DNA of 64,000 bases from an uncultured Pseudomonadales bacterium (lineage in GTDB: Bacteria; Pseudomonadota; Gammaproteobacteria; Pseudomonadales; Porticoccaceae), in NCBI GenBank assembly GCA_943788895.1, contig CALSRZ010000002.1:124001-188000 (forward strand), in the 5' to 3' direction. Each line of letters begins with the position of its first letter. Within the stretch, counting starts at the first letter, position 1. A program made the position numbers and the translations under genes. Below the pieces are notes generated by a model that saw only the letters and a list, made by a program, of their open reading frames with translations, made no database searches and was not told the origin of the DNA. Positions 63,747 to 64,000 of this stretch are shown here, in pieces.

Positions 63747-64000
63747 TTCCAATAACTACTCCATCTACGCCGCTATCACCGGCATCGTCTTCAGCAGCAT
63801 TTGTTCATCTCAGGCTGCACTCCGAATACTCCCTAGTTGATGGGTTGGTGCGCATAAAGCCGCTGGCGAAAAAAGTTGCCGAGCTGGGTATGCCAGCGGT
63901 GGCTCTTACCGACTTTAATAATTTCTTTGCCGCGGTAAAGTTTTACAAGGCGACTCAGGCAGCTGGTGTTAAACCGATTCTCGGTACCGATCTACTGGTT
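63746..64000 (+). CDS. dnaE: DNA polymerase III alpha subunit, 5' part
   Basis: The frame reads FVHLRLHSEYSLVDGLVR from base 63800, then AELGMPAVALTDFNNFFAAV and GVKPILGTDLLV at the window end: the PHP domain start of DnaE. The open frame begins after TAA at 63737-63739. No ATG, GTG or TTG lies in frame before FVHL; only ATT (63746) and ATA (63752) are available, so the start is unresolved and an indel here is possible. The gene continues beyond the window. Confidence 0.88.
   Translation, partial: MPITTPSTPLSPASSSAAFVHLRLHSEYSLVDGLVRIKPLAKKVAELGMPAVALTDFNNFFAAVKFYKATQAAGVKPILGTDLLV

Overview
The window is a 64-kb piece of a gammaproteobacterial chromosome. The evidence is the 77-nt tRNA-Arg(ACG) with encoded CCA, a short 4.5S-type SRP RNA, the neighbourhood ffs-dnaX-ybaB-recR, the block glnD-dapC-yffB-dapD, and the long run rpsB-tsf-pyrH-frr-uppS-cdsA-dxr-rseP-bamA-skp-lpxD-fabZ-lpxA-lpxB-rnhB-(KASIII)-dnaE. 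The lipid A and BamA genes show a Gram-negative envelope. The wealth of fatty-acid oxidation genes, peptide uptake systems and moderate GC content would fit a marine heterotroph of the Cellvibrionales/SAR92 type, but that placement is inference.

Layout. 0-1.1 kb: tail of an alpha/beta hydrolase, then a tRNA-Arg gene (minus strand) followed by an array of 176-bp tandem repeats, each starting with the last 19 nt of the tRNA and carrying a terminator hairpin. 1.1-3.6 kb: lrp and a divergent alanine dehydrogenase, then a SYLF lipoprotein. 3.7-7.3 kb: cmoB and cmoA (wobble U34 modification) separated by slyX and a class-3 aldehyde dehydrogenase. 7.3-14.1 kb: M16C peptidase, AraC-type regulator, MaoC-type hydratase and a 603-residue acyl-CoA dehydrogenase. 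14.1-19.3 kb: a complete oligopeptide ABC importer. 19.4-25.4 kb: SRP RNA, a region of inverted and direct repeats, dnaX with a candidate programmed -1 frameshift site and a KEPSA-coding minisatellite, ybaB, recR, rnd, ycgL, ycgN and a small membrane protein. 25.4-27.7 kb: MoxR-type ATPase and CoxE-type VWA protein. 27.7-40.8 kb: lipid catabolism (fadD, SCP2 protein, APH-type kinase, two acyl-CoA dehydrogenases, MaoC, SDR, two thiolases), interrupted by an LpxL-type acyltransferase and a POT peptide transporter. 40.8-47.8 kb: lysine/nitrogen block (dapD, yffB, nth, dapC, glnD, map), all on the minus strand. 48-64 kb: the translation/isoprenoid/envelope run on the plus strand, ending inside dnaE.

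A striking technical feature is the number of single-base frame disruptions in otherwise well conserved genes (cmoB, slyX, aldehyde dehydrogenase, oligopeptide-binding protein, dnaX, moxR, rnhB, KASIII): at least fifteen, mostly explained by one extra base. They cluster at 4-6, 18-26 and 62-63 kb, and none is seen in about 34 kb between. I read them as probable sequence or assembly errors rather than true gene decay, because dnaX is normally essential; reads are needed to settle this.

No CRISPR array, prophage, IS transposase or defence island was seen. The most interesting signals are non-coding or recoding: the tRNA-linked 176-bp repeats (a striking parallel to the tyrT/rtT repeats of Escherichia coli), the dnaX slippery heptamer followed at once by a -1 stop, the dnaX repeat tract, a 143-bp composite inverted repeat upstream of dnaX and a nested hairpin between lpxD and fabZ. 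The most interesting metabolic signal is a kinase plus two acyl-CoA dehydrogenases that could form a 4-hydroxyacyl-CoA type pathway.
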